Below are positions 53,571 through 64,000 of a DNA stretch of 64,000 bases, in pieces. Made by a program: the position numbers and the translations under genes. The notes beneath the pieces are model-generated. The model was not told where the DNA came from and did not search any database. It worked only from the letters and a program-made list of their open reading frames with translations. This DNA comes from Dipetalonema caudispina (Eukaryota > Nematoda > Chromadorea > Rhabditida > Onchocercidae), in the NCBI GenBank assembly GCA_013365325.1, contig JABVXV010000128.1, forward strand, positions 1 to 64,000. Reading direction: 5' to 3'. Position 1 is the stretch's first letter. The number at the start of each line of letters is the position of its first letter.

Positions 53571-54927
53571 TACTTTTCAAGAGATATTATCACCGAAAAA
53601 ATTTACACGTCTTTTAAACAAGTTTTTTTTTTTTTTTTTTTTTAAAGTCAATACTTTAGATTGAAGTAAGATTGATTTCTCCCTGGAGGCTTCAATGTGA
53701 AGTATTGTCTAAATTCATCGATAAATAATTCTTTGTCATAATTGTACTGTTCAATTGAAATTAATTTATTTAACGATTGGATTATCATTGCACATTGAAT
53801 TTTTATTTCCACAAGAAGAAAATCTCGAATTTTTGAATTTGAGCAACTTTATTATTGTCCTGCGCTAATTTGTTGCATATTTATTTAGTTTATTTATTCG
53901 CATTTAACGAAGTTTTAAAACAGGAAAATTTTGGAAGTTTAATTGAATAAAAGCAAAAAAAAAGGAAATTACTGTAAATATGAATCTGTCATAGTGAGAT
54001 ACCAATGTATGGAAAATTTTGACAGCAAACGACAACATAAGAATTAAACATTGCAAAATGATAAGAAGAGATTTAGAAAAAAAGTTTTTGATTCTTTTGC
54101 TAATGACTAAATAAATTTAATTAAATTTTATAATTAATAAATTTTTTCATTCTTAACTTCCTAGACTTTTTTTTTTTTTTTTTTTGATAATACGAAGATA
54201 GAAGCATTAAAAGATAGCTTCAAGTGTTAATCATTTCTTATCTCTCAATCGAACACTTTTTTTTCAGTAAATTACTTCCAATATCATCGTATCATCGTAT
54301 CGGAAAATATGTATCAGTCATTAAAAATTACCATATGAAAGCATAACAATGAATTTAAATTTTAAACGAAATCAAAAAGTATTATATACAAAAGTAAAAA
54401 CAAAAAAAAGAAAAAAAAAACAAGCAATATTTGGGTTGAATAGTAGAGTTCATCTATTATTGTAATAGAAAATTTAATATTCAATAATAATAAGCTGATC
54501 TCACCATTATGGTGAAATTTATTACGTGTAAGAGATCCGGAAGCAATAAAATTTATGACATTCTTTGTGGAGGAACTGCAAATAAGGGAAGTTATACATT
54601 TAACGGCAACATTTTAAATCTATTGAATTTGTTATTCTTGACAGCTGTGCTATCGATGAGTGTATACATTACAGTAGTGTATTTATGAGTTATATGAATG
54701 CAAGAATGACTGTTTCACTTTACGGAAGCTAGAAAATTTGGTGTCGTATAATTACGATTGCAATTTCAAGCTTATAATTTTCAGAAAATAGATATGGATT
54801 CATTGCTCTGGATATCGATCTTTGAATGTAGTGATTTTGGATATTGATTGATCACTAACTAAAACATGACATGATGAAGATGATATGAAGTTAATTAATA
54901 ACTATTTTAACCGGTAATGCAAACAAA

Positions 54928-57900
54928 TTAATTGCCCAATTGCCCACTTGTCGTAAAATGCCGTCGTTGTGGATTTTCTTTCTCCACTGTACTTGCTGCC
55001 ACTTCTACAGCACGAGTTTTTTCCAGATCTATTTTTGTGTAATTTATATTGGATGCCAAGCCAATAGATGATAAATCGTTACGTGTATTGGATGGATTGG
55101 CCCTGAAATTGTGATATCATTAATCATTAATAACGTCGAATAAAAGCAAGTGTCGTCTTGTTTACTGAGCTCTTATTCTGTTTTCGAGCAAAATCGATTG
55201 ATAAATTAATTTTTGATGTTCAAGCATGGTTTACTTGAAGCGCTAATTGATTGCTAACCGAAATAAAAATTAATACCTGACAGCTGCGGGTGAACCTTCT
55301 TCAGTTATTCCTACCGCTACTAATGCGTAATCAAGCTGCGGTGGCGTTGTTTCACGGTCGCTCACTCCTGATTCCTAAAATTACCACGGTAATCTCATAT
55401 AGAACATTATGATAATCAATACTGCAATATCAAAAATTATCTTTTTATTATTCAGTGAAGAAATCTTTCCATAAAACTTCAACTAAATATCACAACAAAG
55501 ATTCGAAAGAACAACTTTCAAATCTTTAATAAAAAATCCAGGTATTTTTTCACAGGAGGAAATGATAGCTGTTATGTATTGCTAAGTATTTTGGAAATGT
55601 AAAAAAAAAAAAATATTTCGGAAAGCATCAAACAAATTGAAAAAATACAAATGTGTGTTATCCTTGTCCAATTGAGGTCAAATAACTAGAAATTTGACGG
55701 ACAATTAAACAATTACCAGCACAAGTACTTTATTTTTCGAAGAGATTCTGTTCGACGTAGGATAAGAACTCGACCGGATAAGTGATGAACTATCCTGACT
55801 AATCGAATAGTGCTAGCAATCTTTAAATTCTCACATAAGTTTTGAAGAATGGAAAATTATTACCTGTCGAGCATTAACATAAGAATTAAATGGTGGACTA
55901 TCGTAAGAACATAAAAATCCACAAGGTGGATAACGATGTGATAGACCAGTGGTAGAAGTATTAAATCGTTGTGAGCCAAAATCTGCCATACTAAGATTTT
56001 GTTCTGTTGAACCACTTAAAACAGGAAGAAATAATAATCAGGTCGAAATTCATTAGTCGTTATCATTGATAAAAGTTAGACATTTCTCGGTTACAAATAT
56101 TTATGAACAGGAGCAAGGAAGGAAAAAGGGTGTAGCGAGATATAAAAATTAAGATCTCAATTTAAATTAAGAAAAAAGCTTACAAAGTGAAATGACTGGT
56201 GGAGGCATATTCCCTCAAAACTGGTGATATACACTGTGGTGATGAAGTGGCGGAACGACGTTGTGGAAGAATATTGATATAGGAATGATCACAGGTGCTT
56301 AATTCAGATGGTTGCCGTTGAAGTACATGTTCACTCCTGAAATTAATACCTGAAATTCATGACAGAAGGATAGCTTAGATCATATGCTTGATAAATTCTA
56401 AATAATGCATTGATTCGGTCAAAGACTACTCTCGTGCTTTTGCTTCATCCTTTATCAACAAAATAAATTTAAAATAAGGCTTTAAGGATAAGATAAATAG
56501 TGATATATCTATATTTTCAATCTCAGAATTGTTGGATAAATATCAAATGGTCTGATTATGGTGTGAATGCTTTGATTTTCTGATAATCGCATACTTTTCA
56601 ACAAATCTAAACAAAAAATTAAATGAATAAATAACTAGGAAACAAAACAAGTCGTAATTTTATTTACACGATGTTTCCCATAAAAGCTGGTCGATTGAGG
56701 CATGATCGAGGTGAATGATAGGATGGTGGTGGTAGAGGCCAAATAGCTGTATGCGCAGGTCCAGCAATACTTCGAGGTCGTTTTGGTATTTGGAAGAGAA
56801 GTTGTCGATGATGATTGAACCGATTAAATGGTCGATGATAACTGGTGACACCACATGATGATGGTGAACAATCACCGACATTTGCTGTTCCTAAAAAATA
56901 TATGTGTATATATTGGTATAGCAAAAATTTATATCAGGAAAAACCTAGAAATTGTCTGGAACAGGAACTGAATTCAGAAATACTCACCTTCTCTCTCGGT
57001 TATTTCAACTAAAAAGAGAAATAGAATTATTAAACCTCAAGAAAATTGAGACATTTTTGCATAATTTGTAAGAGTTACGAAAATTTCGTTACCTTCACTT
57101 GAATATCGCTGTATTGGTTGAATGCGTGTACCAGCATAACTGGAAGGAATATTGTGAACACTGTGATAACTTCCCGTAACGGATTGCGCACGTGCTTCAC
57201 GTATTGCTATACCCATGTTTGCATTGTCTTGAATGCGAGATTGTACAAGCTAAAAATTAATATATTAATGAAAAACATTTTTCTTTTTATCAAAATTCAG
57301 AATAAATTCTCAAATTTTAAATTTCAATAAAAATACCTGGAAAATAGCTTCCGCTTGATGTGATTGAAATGTATGAAGACCTTCACCACTGCTACATCTG
57401 AAAAAATAATTGTGGTGCAATCAGAAAATCCTTCTAATATATTTGACGCTTATCGTACATAACTTAAGTATGAATGGTTATTCTCTTAATATCAAATATA
57501 TGCGTTATTTTATCCGTCAAATGCATTTGCGATAATTTTAATTGAGTGATTTCAGTCTCATATGAGATGAAAGTTGACAATATCCAATTAAGCCAAAAAT
57601 TGTATGTAAGGTAAAATTTTTCAGCTTAATTAAATTTATCAACTTTCATCTCTACCTTCTTTATTCAAACTATTAATTAGTCCCAGTCTTCATGCATTTT
57701 CTTGGAACAATTTTCTTTAAGCCAACTATCAGATACTCATAATTAAAGAAAAGAAAATTCTTTTCCACCCATTTACATGACGAATTATTTGTCTTTCTCA
57801 ATATATTGGTAAGTCTTACAAATAATCACAAATGGAGCTAAAATAAAAAAATTGAAATTTGTAAATACTAATTCCCTAAGCTTTACTGCAATTTTTGCCT

Positions 57901-59396
57901 TATAAATTTATGTGTTTTGAAGACAAATTCTGATTCTACAAAAGTATCTATTGGTTTGCAATAGGATAGAAGACATTTTTAACTTGTTTTCCATTTTATT
58001 TCATTTTTTAAAAACATTTTTAACTTGAAGAGAATGCCACTCCTATGCTGAACTCTTTCAGACAAGCATTAGATTTCGAGCTATCATTACCCTTTGTACT
58101 TATTCTTTTTCTCCTTCTCTCTTTATTGATATCAGTAAACACAGCCAGAGATCGACAATGAAGTCGACTTAGTTGAATAAAATGTTAATTATATGACTTA
58201 AATTGTTGAGGTTAATAATTTTCTTTTTGAAATTTCAGAAAATGAAATTTTTTAAGCAGAAAAATTAGAAAGGATTGAGATATTAAACAAGAATATGGTG
58301 CAAAATTTCAGGTAATATTATAACTTAGACAAGTCAGAAAACTATCGATAAAAAAAAGGTTATTAGTTTGATTAGACTTATTTTTATAAATTAACCATGC
58401 AATAAATAAGCACATGAAATTAATTTAACAAAATAAAAGCTTACATACCTTCGCCCACTTTCGAAAAAGAAAATCCCAGCCGATGTAAAACCATAACGGC
58501 GTAAAAAATGTAACGGCCAATTTAACGTTTCGCATCGCGAACGAATAAAAACAATCTCATTTTCGGTCACTTTTAATGTTCCTAAAAAAAAATTAATGAA
58601 TTTGTAAATTAAAGCCAAAAAGAAGAAGAAAGAAAGCATTTTGTTTCTCATTATTTTTTGATCCGGAAGAGAAAATAATTGACAAGGAACAAAAAAAAAA
58701 AAAAAGTTCTACTTAAATTTTACGAAGCATATAACGTATATGACTCATAAACATTGTGTATGACTCATATGAATTTCTTTTTTTTTTTAAAAATTCATAA
58801 ATCATTGAGAATATATATCAAAATTGAATTATTCATCAGGAAAATTTTATTTAACTGCTTTAAAAATATTTTTCAAAATAACTTACTACAGTGTTGCATA
58901 ACTAATGAAATTTGATTTATGTCTTTTGATATATTACAAAACATTTCGTGGCGCTTTTTTGCTACGATTGGTATAAGCTCTGTCTCTTGCTATTGACTAA
59001 AAAAAAAAAGACTTTTCAATTTTTCACTCGTTTTTCTCAGTCCTAAACCTTCTACTTCTATGTTTTCATTACGTAATGAAATATTTCATCGATCATTTGG
59101 TTATATTTCAACTACAGAAATATCGAAATAGTTGTGATTGAAATTAATTTAAGTCCTTTTTTCTATCTTTATTTTTTTGGGGAAAAAAAAACGGAAAAAA
59201 ACCCTGAAAATTGAATTAATTAATGAATAACATCATTACCTGGAATAAATTTGTTTCTTTTTTTAACGAATACTTGAAAAGCCTCTGGATCATCAGTCAT
59301 AAATGCTCCTCCAACTCTCGTTTCACCTCTATTTGCTGCATTTTGGAAATTTTTTAGAAATTCTCTCTGACCTGTTTGACTCATACAATTGCCCAT
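54928..59396 (-). CDS. FRS2-like PTB-domain adaptor (ROG-1 type)
   Basis: Membrane-anchored docking protein expected to link receptor tyrosine kinases to GRB2/SOS-Ras and SHP2. Ten exons, 442 aa (human FRS2 508): 59240-59396, 58449-58581, 57337-57397, 57093-57249, 56988-57008 (a 21-nt microexon), 56668-56890, 56184-56336, 55864-56014, 55277-55374, 54928-55102. MGNC at the start is a myristoylation (Gly2) plus possible palmitoylation (Cys4) signal. An IRS-type PTB domain covers about 40-125, with [20 protein letters not shown] and [20 protein letters not shown] matching FRS2's LRRYGYDSNLFSF-ESGRRC core. The rest is disordered, Pro/Ser/His-rich. Tyr270 (SYINI) and Tyr347 (SYVNA) fit the GRB2 pYxN rule; Tyr368 (LDYALV) and Tyr406 ([11 protein letters not shown]) fit the SHP2 rule and resemble FRS2's C-terminal NYIQVDL and YAVIDIERT. 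An acceptor TTTCAG lies 11 nt before the ATG (59408-59409). C. elegans rog-1 is the likely orthologue. Confidence 0.9.
57564..57652. ncRNA. candidate microRNA-like hairpin in intron of FRS2-like gene
   Basis: An inverted repeat of about 38 nt per arm. The left arm starts gagatgaaagttgacaa (57564) and continues to aattaagccaaaaatt (57601). The right arm (57614-57652) is aatttttcagcttaatt followed by aaatttatcaactttcatctc. Pairing is near-perfect in the outer 14 bp and inner 16 bp, with a short internal mismatch, around a loop of about 12 nt. The size (89 nt) and bulge pattern resemble a pre-miRNA. Strand is undetermined; the host intron is transcribed from the minus strand. No expression evidence is available here. 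Confidence 0.45.
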
Positions 59397-59407
59397 AGCA
59401 ATAATTT

Positions 59408-59409
59408 CT
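59408..59409 (-). promoter_or_regulatory. probable spliced-leader acceptor of the FRS2-like gene
   Basis: Minus-strand 'cttttctttcag' ends here, 11 nt before the ATG at 59396, with no recognisable upstream coding exon. Confidence 0.5.
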
Positions 59410-60977
59410 GAAAGAAAAGAACGAGTTTTTTTTTTTTTTTTTTTTTTTTACATGAAAAACTTTACAAACATTTCAAAAGAAGTAGAAGAAAAAAAAAAAA
59501 AAGAAGGCAATGTATATGTATATGTTAATGATTAAAAGGTGAATAACATATTTAAAGTAATATTTGAAGTATTTTAGGGTTTCAACAAAAATTCAAAAAC
59601 AAATTATTGTCTTAAATTTCGTTAAATAATACTAAAAATTAAAAAGTATCGAAAAAAATACCTGACCTAAATTTCAGCTCAGATATTTTTTTTTTTTAAA
59701 TTTGAAAATGTTCCAAAATTTTTGATTTGCTTCATATGTACAAAATATTCTATCCAATAATAATTGACTGGTTAAATATATCTGATCTTTATCACAATAA
59801 CAGATAATTACATCATTCTAGAACATAAAAATTCTTTTGATTTCAAAACAAAAAAAAAAATTTCCCCACAGATTAAATATTTTTCAATATTCATTTAACA
59901 TATCGAATATTTTTACATTGTGATCTAACGGATAACTTTCTATGATAATTGATCGTAGGAATTTTTCCGATGAAGAGCGGAGATTTACAAAGATTTTCTA
60001 TTTTGTTTCAGTGTAATAATACAAGAGCTGTTATCACACCAAAAATATCAAGGCCTCTCAAATATTACAACACATTTCAATTTGTAATGTTAGGGTAACT
60101 TCATAACAAAATATATCAAACCTTTCGTTTAACTTTTTCAACGAGCTCGATCATATCAACTGTTTAATTATTTACTTTCATCCATTTGATGGTAAGAAGG
60201 AAATGCTAATTATATTAATGATTTTATGCAAAAAGTAGAAAGGAATGTCCTTTTCGTTTTTTTTTTTTTTTTTTTTTTCTTGTTTTTAACTCTTATAATT
60301 AATTGGTGAAAAATTTTCACTGACCTCAACAGTATATCAATGTTTTCTTTGCGTTCAGCTTACGCTATTAATACAAATCAATGAGGATTGCTGAATGCTG
60401 TCGGCAATATTAAACTTCGTTAATTTTACTCTTCCAAATCATGCGCTTAAATATCTAACCAATAATTTTTAACCAATCATTCCTAAATTTTCGATTGAAT
60501 TTTTACAATATATTTGAAAGGATAATAAGTCAAAAAGAGAATATTATATTTCGATTAGAAAACGCCGAATATTTTGGTTACTACAATCGATTACAATATT
60601 GCGTAAAAAAATAAAAAGCATATTTTGAAAATAATATTTTCATTAAGGTATATTTCTTCTTTTTCACCTTTCTTTTTTTGCCTTACTATTTCGCTTTAAA
60701 CAACAAAAAAGAAGAAATTTATTCGTACATTAAGTATTATCTTTTTCTAATTATTGATTAATAAATGTGAGTTTACAAATTTACATAAAATTTGCTCTAT
60801 TTTTTTCTGAATTTTCTCTCATTATATCAAATTAATCATAATTTTAATTCCTAGTAACAACAATAATAATGCAATATCATTATTAGTATAGTGGTATAGA
60901 TATATTGCATACATTTTTATGCTTATATAAAGTTAGATTAAATTAATTGAAACATATAATGTACAGTGCTTGAAGTA

Positions 60978-61034
60978 CAGACACATACACACACACACAC
61001 ATACACATCACAGACACATACGCATACACACATC
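60978..61034. repeat. CA microsatellite
   Basis: Imperfect (CA)n array with ATAC interruptions, about 57 bp. Confidence 0.9.
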
Positions 61035-61113
61035 TTTACAAGAGATGATCTAAAGATATAAGTAAAATGCATCATTTATATGGTGTAGAGAATGTCAGAG
61101 GTCAAAATAGAGT

Positions 61114-61167
61114 GAAGAAGCTATAAAGCTACAAACGTTATCATCATGAGGATAATATAGCTTCTTC
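61114..61167. repeat. hairpin with 12-bp perfect arms
   Basis: Arms gaagaagctata (61114-61125) and tatagcttcttc (61156-61167) are exact reverse complements. The 30-nt loop holds a smaller ttatc/gataa stem. Confidence 0.7.
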
Positions 61168-61396
61168 TTTTTCTTCATTCCATCTTTGACTCATATAACG
61201 ATGCAATATCACAAACTTAAATCTTATCAAATGGTTCATTGAATTTTAAAAAAAAAAAAAAAAAAGAAAAAAGAAAGGAAGAAGAAAGTAAATCAATAAT
61301 TGGTGGGAAATTTCAATATTGAATAAGAAACTACTAACAGTGAAAAGCAATGATTTTTCTATTTAGTTAACTGTAACAAACAAACAGCAACTTAAA

Positions 61397-61514
61397 TAAT
61401 GATAATGATGATAATTATAATGACAATGATAATAATAATAATAATAAAGTTGATGATGATATTGATGGTGATCATCGTCGTCGTCAACAATATCGTCATT
61501 ATCGTCATCATTCA
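61397..61514. repeat. GAT/ATC triplet tract with self-complementary halves
   Basis: (GAT/AAT)n in the left half gives way to (ATC/GTC)n in the right half. The tract can therefore fold back on itself (gatgatgatattgat against atatcgtcattatc). It runs into the stop codon of the minus-strand exon candidate at 61512. Confidence 0.8.
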
Positions 61515-61631
61515 TCTAGTTGGTGTAAGCTGAAGTAGCATAGCAGCTGGTTCATCCTCGAAATGTGTTGTAAACTTTTTGGCAAGCAACAGCAACGAAA
61601 ATCCTCCCATCTTCGCCAGTTGTTCAAAGGA
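61512..61631 (-). CDS. orphan candidate C-terminal exon
   Basis: On the minus strand a good acceptor (cattcctttag) is followed by 39 sense codons and a TGA. The product starts SFEQLAKMGGFSLLLLAKKF and ends with an acidic stretch and LLQLTPTR. The block is GC-richer and more protein-like than its surroundings. Upstream exons should lie between 61.7 kb and the right edge or beyond, but none was identified, and I do not recognise the family. It could alternatively be a 32-aa ORF starting at the internal ATG, or non-coding. Confidence 0.33.
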   Translation of the reverse strand, partial: SFEQLAKMGGFSLLLLAKKFTTHFEDEPAAMLLQLTPTR

Positions 61632-62524
61632 CTAAAGGAATGACAGCAAGCCGCAAATTTAAACGAATAGAGCGCAAAATGAACTATTTTCTATAGTGTT
61701 GATTTTAAAATTATTAAATTTTAAGGCATAAATGAAAGATTAACTTCATGTATTTCTACTTCCAAATTGCAACAATTTCAATTCCTCTTATCACTTACGT
61801 TTGATCCTATATGCTAAACGAATAAGTTGTCAGCTGATTTTACTGATCGGAAATAACATATCAATGTTAAGATTAGACTGAAATTTATTGAAATATTTGC
61901 AAAGTCAATGATTATATATACATATTCCAAAAATGCAATAGAAATAATTCTCAAATTATGATAAAGCTGCGAGATTCCGAAATATTACAGTGATGAAATG
62001 GAAATTTATAATAAAACGGTGAGAAAATATGTCTAAAATAAAATCTCACAGATATTACAATTAATAAAAATACTTTCATATCAACAATACAAAAATTTGA
62101 TTCCCTTCACTTCTCTTCCCCTCTCTTTCTCTTTCTCTTTAAAGACTAAACATTTCTACAGTAATGGTTTATCTCCGATAAACTTAATAACTTGAAATTT
62201 TTGTTGAATGAGGAAATGAAGTTTTTGAAATCACTAAATTGAACATAGCATCTGAGGCTAACCAAGTTAAATTCGTAAAATAATTGCTTAAGTGTAAAAG
62301 TCCGAAAACTAAAATTATTCATAGAATAAAGTTAATTATAGCGATAATATAATAATCAATTGCACCAAATAGAAGTAATTAAGAGTAGTTAAATAATTAA
62401 GAAAAAGCAATGTGTCACACAGAATTCGATCAGAATTAATTTTTGAATATTAAAATTCTCATCTTTTCTCAAAATTAATCGGCTTCCTTTCATTCTTCAG
62501 ATTTTTTTGCATTTCCCGATTACA

Positions 62525-62662
62525 ATGTCCGGACAGTTACTTTCATCTTACATTTTTTTTTTGTTGATGATACAGCTATATGTTGGATCCGGTCGAGTAT
62601 TAGCACCGTATTGGATGTATATCATTCCAGCTATTACTTGCTTTAATTCTCTTTACCATTAG
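62525..62662 (+). CDS. candidate small secreted peptide
   Basis: A 45-codon frame whose ATG follows, by 24 nt, a textbook acceptor (cttcctttcattcttcag, ending at 62500), as in a trans-spliced mRNA. Residues 1-23 look like a signal peptide (LLSSYIFFLLMIQLYVGSG), followed by RVLAPYWMYIIPAITCFN. A GTAAAT donor-like site lies directly after the TAG, and an internal GTATTA could be a donor at 62597, so this may be only a first exon. No dibasic sites or known neuropeptide motif are visible. The antisense strand is also open here, with a much weaker acceptor. Confidence 0.28.
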   Translation: MSGQLLSSYIFFLLMIQLYVGSGRVLAPYWMYIIPAITCFNSLYH

Positions 62663-63367
62663 GTAAATCGATTGAATTAAAGATTTTTTGCCAAGAAACA
62701 CATGGTACTTTCGTTTTGGTCTATTTAACACTCAGGATTTGTGTTCATGCTTGACCTTTCATTGATAATTTCATACTTAGTGCAGAATTTATCAATTGGA
62801 ATGAAATGAAAAATTATAATAAGTGCATTCAGCTTTAGTAAATCAATGGGAAATGGTATGAAATGATTCATTTAGTCTGGCGCAAAAGTACCAATAATTT
62901 ACCCCTTACTATAGGGCAAAATTCTATCATTTGAAAGTATCATAAATGATAGAAATAACAAATTAACAAATGGACAAATCGAAAAATAGATCGGCCAATC
63001 AATACGCACATGAACTGAGAAATGGAAGGACTCTAAGAACTCCCGGGAGGTTACTGGAAATTTATCTCAATGAAAAATGCTGTAAGAGATAATTTACTCG
63101 AAATTTTAACTTCCCGCTTAGCTTACTTTCCTTAGATCTTCAAGTATTTATTTGAAAGAATCCTACGGTAGAGTATACGGTGTTAAATAGAACATTCGAG
63201 AACATTCGGGAACGTTCGGAAAATGTCTGTCACGTTGCGGGGCTATGTAATGGTATCATACAACATGTTTGTTGTTAGTGTATGCGTGTGTTGTGTTTCC
63301 GTGTGTGGTAATGGTCGGAAGAAGGGATTGGGAGATATATTTCCATTGAATAATTTATTGTTTAATC

Positions 63368-63393
63368 CCTCTCTCTCTCTCTCTCTTTCTCTT
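63368..63393. repeat. CT microsatellite
   Basis: (CT)n array of about 12 units followed by pyrimidine-rich sequence. Confidence 0.9.
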
Positions 63394-64000
63394 GCTTTCC
63401 CCTTCCCTCCTTTATCTCTCCCATTCTTATAAATTTTAATTTTATTCAAAATTTCCATATTCTTTTTTGTTAATTTTTAATCTGAAATAAATCCAACTTT
63501 ATTAATGAACATTTCTCATATATTAATGGTTAAAATGTTAGTATTGCGCCCAATTTCTGTGTCTTTTTATTTTTTATTTTTTCATGTTATAGTGAAATTA
63601 CGCAATAAATATATTGAAAATGATTGTTCATTTGATTAGCTTTATTCTTTTCAAGGTAGAAAAAGGGAAAGTCAGTGAAACAAAATTTAAATTTTAGAAA
63701 ATTTCAGTAATTTCCAATCTCTTCATTTGTACTCTTTATCGAAATTCCAATGATATACTATCGTTGTTTTGGTTACTTCATTCATTTGGTATTTTATTGA
63801 TTTTGCTAATTAAATAAGTAGTTCTGGAAGTGGAAGGAGATTCAGTGAACATATTCATTTCGATGAGTTTTTTTTTTTTTTTTTTTTTTCGTTGTTTGCG
63901 CATTCGCTTAATATAAGTCTTGTGCTTCTTTCATACCGTTATCATTTGTTGATCACTATTAGTTCTTTACCATTTTATTTCTCCGATAGCTAGAAGATCC

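Larger units (their letters stand above)
50549..54927. other. intergenic region downstream of the chemoreceptor
   Basis: AT-rich, with long A/T tracts, a local direct duplication of ttttataattaattaatga near 51005-51040, and a purine (GA) microsatellite at 53530-53570. One orphan exon candidate is listed separately (52782-52868). The 79-codon frame at 52109-52348 has no family match and no clear splice context. Confidence 0.5.
59410..61511. other. intergenic region with low-complexity repeats
   Basis: No exon recognised. Holds poly-T tracts (for example 59431-59449 and 60259-60280), a CA microsatellite (60978-61034), a 12-bp hairpin (61114-61167) and a GAT/ATC triplet tract (61397-61514). The part nearest 61511 could be the 3' UTR of a minus-strand gene ending at 61512. 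Confidence 0.5.
61632..64000. other. intergenic or intronic region at right edge
   Basis: Mostly AT-rich and non-coding. Contains one small secreted-peptide candidate (62525-62662) and a CT microsatellite (63368-63393). If the exon at 61512-61631 is real, part of this stretch is its intron. The 69-71 codon frames over 63223-63458 on both strands come from the CT repeat. Confidence 0.45.

Noticed and set aside
63223..63458. Overlapping ORFs on both strands with Ser-Leu or Arg-Glu repeats
   Set aside because: Both are translations of the CT microsatellite.
1..64000. tRNA, rRNA, CRISPR arrays, autonomous transposons or bacterial/Wolbachia inserts
   Set aside because: No cloverleaf-like tRNA sequence with a GGTTCGANTCC-type box, no rRNA blocks, no regularly spaced repeats with unique spacers, and no transposase, reverse transcriptase or bacterial gene were recognised on either strand.

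Overview
This window looks like nuclear DNA of a parasitic-type nematode, probably a clade III/filarial species. The base composition is very AT-rich. Introns are short with TTTTCAG-like acceptors. A free-standing acceptor of the spliced-leader type lies just 5' of several start codons. The gene content is nematode-typical: an flp neuropeptide gene, a Srsx-type chemoreceptor, a divergent PP1-like phosphatase and an FRS2-type adaptor. No bacterial, Wolbachia, viral or autonomous transposon gene was recognised, and the species cannot be fixed from the sequence alone.

Layout. (1) 1-10678 is a gene-poor AT desert. (2) 10679-11843 (+) is a three-exon flp-16 neuropeptide precursor, followed by a 37-bp tandem satellite broken by a 100-N assembly gap. 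(3) 14049-16598 (+) is a seven-exon PP1-family phosphatase of 317 aa in which all introns are phase 0. (4) 17441-38122 (-) is a giant gene of about 49 exons encoding EPG-5, the autophagosome-lysosome tethering factor; it converges tail-to-tail on the phosphatase. (5) 39094-43213 (-) is an eleven-exon cct-3 gene (chaperonin TRiC gamma subunit, 542 aa). A small ORF 285 bp upstream on the same strand resembles part of MRPS34, so a short operon is possible. (6) 43747-47657 is intergenic and holds two diverged copies of a sequence of about 420 bp. (7) 47658-50548 (+) is a six-exon Srsx-like 7TM receptor (307 aa). (8) 50549-54927 is intergenic with one orphan exon candidate. (9) 54928-59396 (-) is a ten-exon myristoylated PTB-domain adaptor of the FRS2/ROG-1 type (442 aa), including a 21-nt microexon and an intronic hairpin that looks like a microRNA precursor. 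(10) 59397-64000 is mostly low-complexity DNA with two weak gene-end candidates.

The genes do not form one pathway. The housekeeping pair cct-3 and epg-5 (protein folding, autophagy) lies between accessory signalling genes: a neuropeptide, a GPCR, an RTK adaptor and a phosphatase. The observations most worth a second look are the intronic hairpin at 57564-57652, the conserved phosphotyrosine-site layout of the FRS2-like protein, the near-vertebrate length of EPG-5, the decayed terminal RFamide copy of flp-16, the perfect 19-bp hairpin between cct-3 and epg-5, and the duplicated block upstream of the chemoreceptor.
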